Origin: an uncultured Bacilli bacterium
Lineage (GTDB): Bacteria; Bacillota_I; Bacilli_A; RF39; UBA660
Direction of reading: 5' to 3'
Assembly (NCBI GenBank): GCA_944345045.1
Contig: CALVMI010000066.1
Span: forward strand, 1-5,385
DNA length: 5,385 nucleotides
Part shown: positions 5,211 through 5,385 of the stretch, piece after piece
Numbering within the stretch: the first letter of the stretch is position 1
How the letters are laid out: each line of letters starts with the position of its first letter
Notes under the pieces: generated by a model
Database searches by the model: none
Told to the model about the DNA's origin: nothing
Seen by the model: only the letters and a program-made list of their open reading frames with translations
Position numbers and translations under genes: made by a program

Positions 5211-5271
5211 ATTAATTTTAGACATAATTTTATGTTTTTAATTAATAATCTCTAAATTATGAGTTTTATGT
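5211..5271. promoter_or_regulatory. Operator-like palindromes upstream of the terminal gene
   Basis: ACATAATTTTATGT (5222-5235) is a perfect dyad (6-base arms, 2-base centre). It sits inside a wider inverted repeat ATTAATT/AATTAAT (5211-5217, 5240-5246). CATAATTT (5223-5230) also has an inverted partner AAATTATG (5254-5261) at the expected -35 region, and TTTTATGTT occurs twice (5228-5236, 5264-5272). This looks like binding sites for a dimeric repressor, but high AT content raises the chance of coincidence. Confidence 0.35.
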
Positions 5272-5279
5272 TGTATAAT
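5271..5279 (+). promoter_or_regulatory. Promoter -10 element of the terminal gene
   Basis: TTGTATAAT (5271-5279) is identical to the element before scpA. The -35 position (about 5251-5256, TCTAAA) is poor and is covered by the inverted repeat, which is compatible with regulated expression. The predicted start is about 5286, leaving a 27-base leader with a full ribosome site. Confidence 0.55.
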
Positions 5280-5312
5280 AAATATTAAAGCAAAAACTCG
5301 GAGGTGTTTAAT

Positions 5313-5385
5313 GTGTTAGATGTAACAAAAGATGATATAAAAAATTTAAATGATTCTGATTTAAGAATTTTGGTAGGAAAACTAT
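5313..5385 (+). CDS. N-terminus of a probable defence-type nuclease/NTPase (partial)
   Basis: A GTG start at 5313 has a strong ribosome site GGAGGTG (5300-5306) six bases upstream; the ATG two bases earlier (5311) hits a stop at once. The frame stays open for 24 codons to the window end and reads MLDVTKDDIKNLNDSDLRIL followed by VGKL. From memory, this 'VT.dDI..LND.DLR.LV..L' opening matches the start of large proteins whose N-terminal region continues CEAELR and then a GG-D-GG-D type PD-(D/E)XK nuclease-like domain, often with a downstream P-loop NTPase and found in phage-defence islands. None of the catalytic part is in the window, so this assignment rests on 24 residues. The gene itself is well supported by start signals. 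Confidence 0.6.
   Translation, partial: MLDVTKDDIKNLNDSDLRILVGKL

Overview
The window is AT-rich, densely packed DNA with all recognised genes on the + strand. It most likely comes from a low-GC, spore-forming Firmicute of the Bacilli/Erysipelotrichales/RF39-like kind. The evidence is a three-gene spoVA operon, a Gram-positive scpA-scpB pair and strong AT bias. TGA is used as a stop (end of spoVAD, end of the 2231-3199 gene), so this is not a code-4 mycoplasma. The exact lineage cannot be fixed from the sequence.

Layout. (1) 3-338: the C-terminal part of an Rpn/PD-(D/E)XK-transposase-family protein, cut by the window edge and closed by a terminator. (2) 407-2164: spoVAC-spoVAD-spoVAE, translationally coupled by 8- and 4-base overlaps and preceded by a very good match to a sigma-G (forespore) promoter. 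This is the minimal dipicolinate-uptake set without spoVAA, AB, AEa or AF. (3) 2231-3199: an unrecognised single-pass membrane protein with its own promoter and terminator. (4) 3256-4560: scpA and scpB, the kleisin and winged-helix partners of SMC. (5) 4588-4674: tRNA-Leu(CAA), complete, with encoded CCA.

(6) 4675-5312 is a 638-base stretch with no intact recognised gene, but it is not empty. It holds two diverged direct copies of a terminator-plus-hairpin unit (4722-4798 and 4850-4919). A promoter-like pair inside copy A and a terminator in copy B frame a candidate structured small RNA of about 110 nt. Next come a 71-codon frame broken by one TGA and followed by a strong terminator, then an operator-like set of palindromes ahead of the next promoter. 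(7) 5313-5385: the first 24 codons of a new gene with a strong ribosome binding site and GTG start. Its N-terminus resembles, from memory, that of large defence-associated NTPase/nuclease proteins.

The conserved core (spore DPA transport, chromosome condensation, tRNA) is therefore flanked by accessory-looking DNA on both sides, and the tRNA-Leu 3' end is a natural candidate boundary for the right-hand accessory region. Regulatory signals are very compact. Stop codons lie within or directly beside terminator hairpins, and -10 elements sit within about 20 bases of start codons.
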